Positions 63,467 through 64,000 of a DNA stretch of 64,000 bases are shown here, in pieces. The notes beneath the pieces are model-generated. The model searched no databases. It was not told the DNA's origin and saw only the letters and a list, made by a program, of their open reading frames with translations. Position numbers and translations under genes: made by a program. How positions within the stretch are numbered: the stretch's first letter is position 1; the number at the start of each line of letters is the position of its first letter. Origin of the DNA: G965276675 sp965276675 (lineage in GTDB: Bacteria > Acidobacteriota > Terriglobia > Terriglobales > Acidobacteriaceae); NCBI GenBank assembly GCA_965276675.1, contig OZ255624.1, positions 4,340,001-4,404,000 of the forward strand. Direction: 5' to 3'.

Positions 63467-64000
63467 ATGAAATTTAGATTAGCCTACGTAACCTTCGCAG
63501 TAGCATTGGTAGGTCTGATGCTGGGCACGGCAGTTCATGCTGAGGCGCCTCCGCGTGGGAGCATCACCATAGACGGTATCGCAGATATCAAATACCCCTC
63601 TGCCCCGGTCTGGTCTCCAGACGGGAAGACGGTGGCTTTTTTATGGGACGCAGCCGGAAAGCAGAATCTATACATCGCAAAGCCGGGCGGCATACCTGTC
63701 GCACTAACAGATTTTCCGGTAAACCCGGATACATACCGGACCGATATCGGGCACTTTGAGTGGTCCTCCGCAGACGAAATTATGTTCAGTAAAGGTGGAC
63801 AGATATGGAGCGTATTGATCACGACTCAACGTCCATCGAGGATCTCCGAGTTTGAGGGGTCGAGTGTCTTCACTCTTTCGCATGATAAGAAGCAGATCGC
63901 CTTCTTGCGTAAGGGACAGATCTGGGTGGCATCCCTGAAGTGGAAGACCGAGCGACAGCTTACTTATCTGCCGGAGGAGCTCACGATCACCGGGTTGTCT
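63467..64000 (+). CDS. S9-type peptidase, N-terminal propeller (3' end outside window)
   Basis: A frame open to the right edge (178 codons) from ATG 63467, with GGAGG six bases upstream. Signal peptide MKFRLAYVTFAVALVGLMLGTAVHA is followed by PD40/propeller blades (APVWSPDGKTVAFLWD, TLSHDKKQIAFLRKGQIWVASL). This matches the N-terminal half of dipeptidyl-peptidase IV or S9 peptidases. The catalytic domain is beyond the window, so a TolB-like protein cannot be excluded. The gap 63282-63466 holds nothing recognised. Confidence 0.75.
   Translation, partial: MKFRLAYVTFAVALVGLMLGTAVHAEAPPRGSITIDGIADIKYPSAPVWSPDGKTVAFLWDAAGKQNLYIAKPGGIPVALTDFPVNPDTYRTDIGHFEWSSADEIMFSKGGQIWSVLITTQRPSRISEFEGSSVFTLSHDKKQIAFLRKGQIWVASLKWKTERQLTYLPEELTITGLS

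Overview
The window is a chromosomal segment of an Acidobacteriota bacterium, most likely of class Terriglobia (Granulicella, Edaphobacter, Terriglobus and relatives). The basis is the RpoA N-terminus, an Oar-type TonB receptor with an N-terminal carboxypeptidase-regulatory-like domain, a secreted family I know only from this phylum, abundant secreted S9/S10 peptidases, and intergenic repeats of the GTCATCCTGAGCG type. Genus is an inference. No CRISPR array, rRNA gene, insertion sequence or prophage was seen.

Region 1 (1-2.9 kb): a truncated deoxyhypusine-synthase-like gene diverges from a secreted S1/P1 nuclease. Next come a small pentad-repeat protein and the purine nucleoside phosphorylase gene punA on the minus strand.

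Region 2 (2.98-25.92 kb): a complete str-S10-spc-alpha supercluster, all on the minus strand. In transcription order it is rpsL rpsG fusA tuf rpsJ rplC rplD rplW rplB rpsS rplV rpsC rplP rpmC rpsQ rplN rplX rplE rpsN rpsH rplF rplR rpsE rpmD rplO secY adk map infA rpmJ rpsM rpsK rpsD rpoA rplQ. A good sigma70-type promoter at 25891-25919 precedes a hairpin-rich leader of about 430 nt, and a rho-independent terminator lies at about 2982-3013. Three genes (rpsL, infA, rpsD) start with TTG and fusA with GTG. Several junctions carry CTAG-rich inverted repeats, and two carry small tandem duplications.

Region 3 (26-46.9 kb): secreted and metabolic genes. These are an S9 peptidase, an Ig-like/beta-propeller-like lipoprotein, a parallel beta-helix protein, nusB with a VOC-like/RibH fusion, a toxin-antitoxin pair with a frameshifted toxin, an enoyl-CoA hydratase, a small lipoprotein, a probable monocarboxylate symporter next to an FAD/Fe-S D-lactate (or glycolate)-type dehydrogenase, a Tat-exported PhoD phosphatase, a D-2-hydroxyacid dehydrogenase, a conserved acidobacterial protein and an aminotransferase.

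Region 4 (47.2-53.7 kb): a compact his operon, hisIGDCBHFA, with overlapping genes. It is preceded by a 26-codon leader peptide containing seven His codons and a terminator hairpin, the layout of a transcription attenuator. hisE and a histidinol-phosphatase gene are absent from the operon.

Region 5 (53.7-57.1 kb): tRNA-Arg(UCU), tRNA-His(GUG) and tRNA-Pro(UGG) interspersed with a protein of unknown function, a YheT-like hydrolase, a DUF72 protein and a DUF4112 membrane protein.

Region 6 (57.1-64 kb): about 1 kb of gene-poor DNA, then a TonB-dependent receptor, an S10 serine carboxypeptidase and the start of another S9-type peptidase. This looks like a peptide-scavenging locus.
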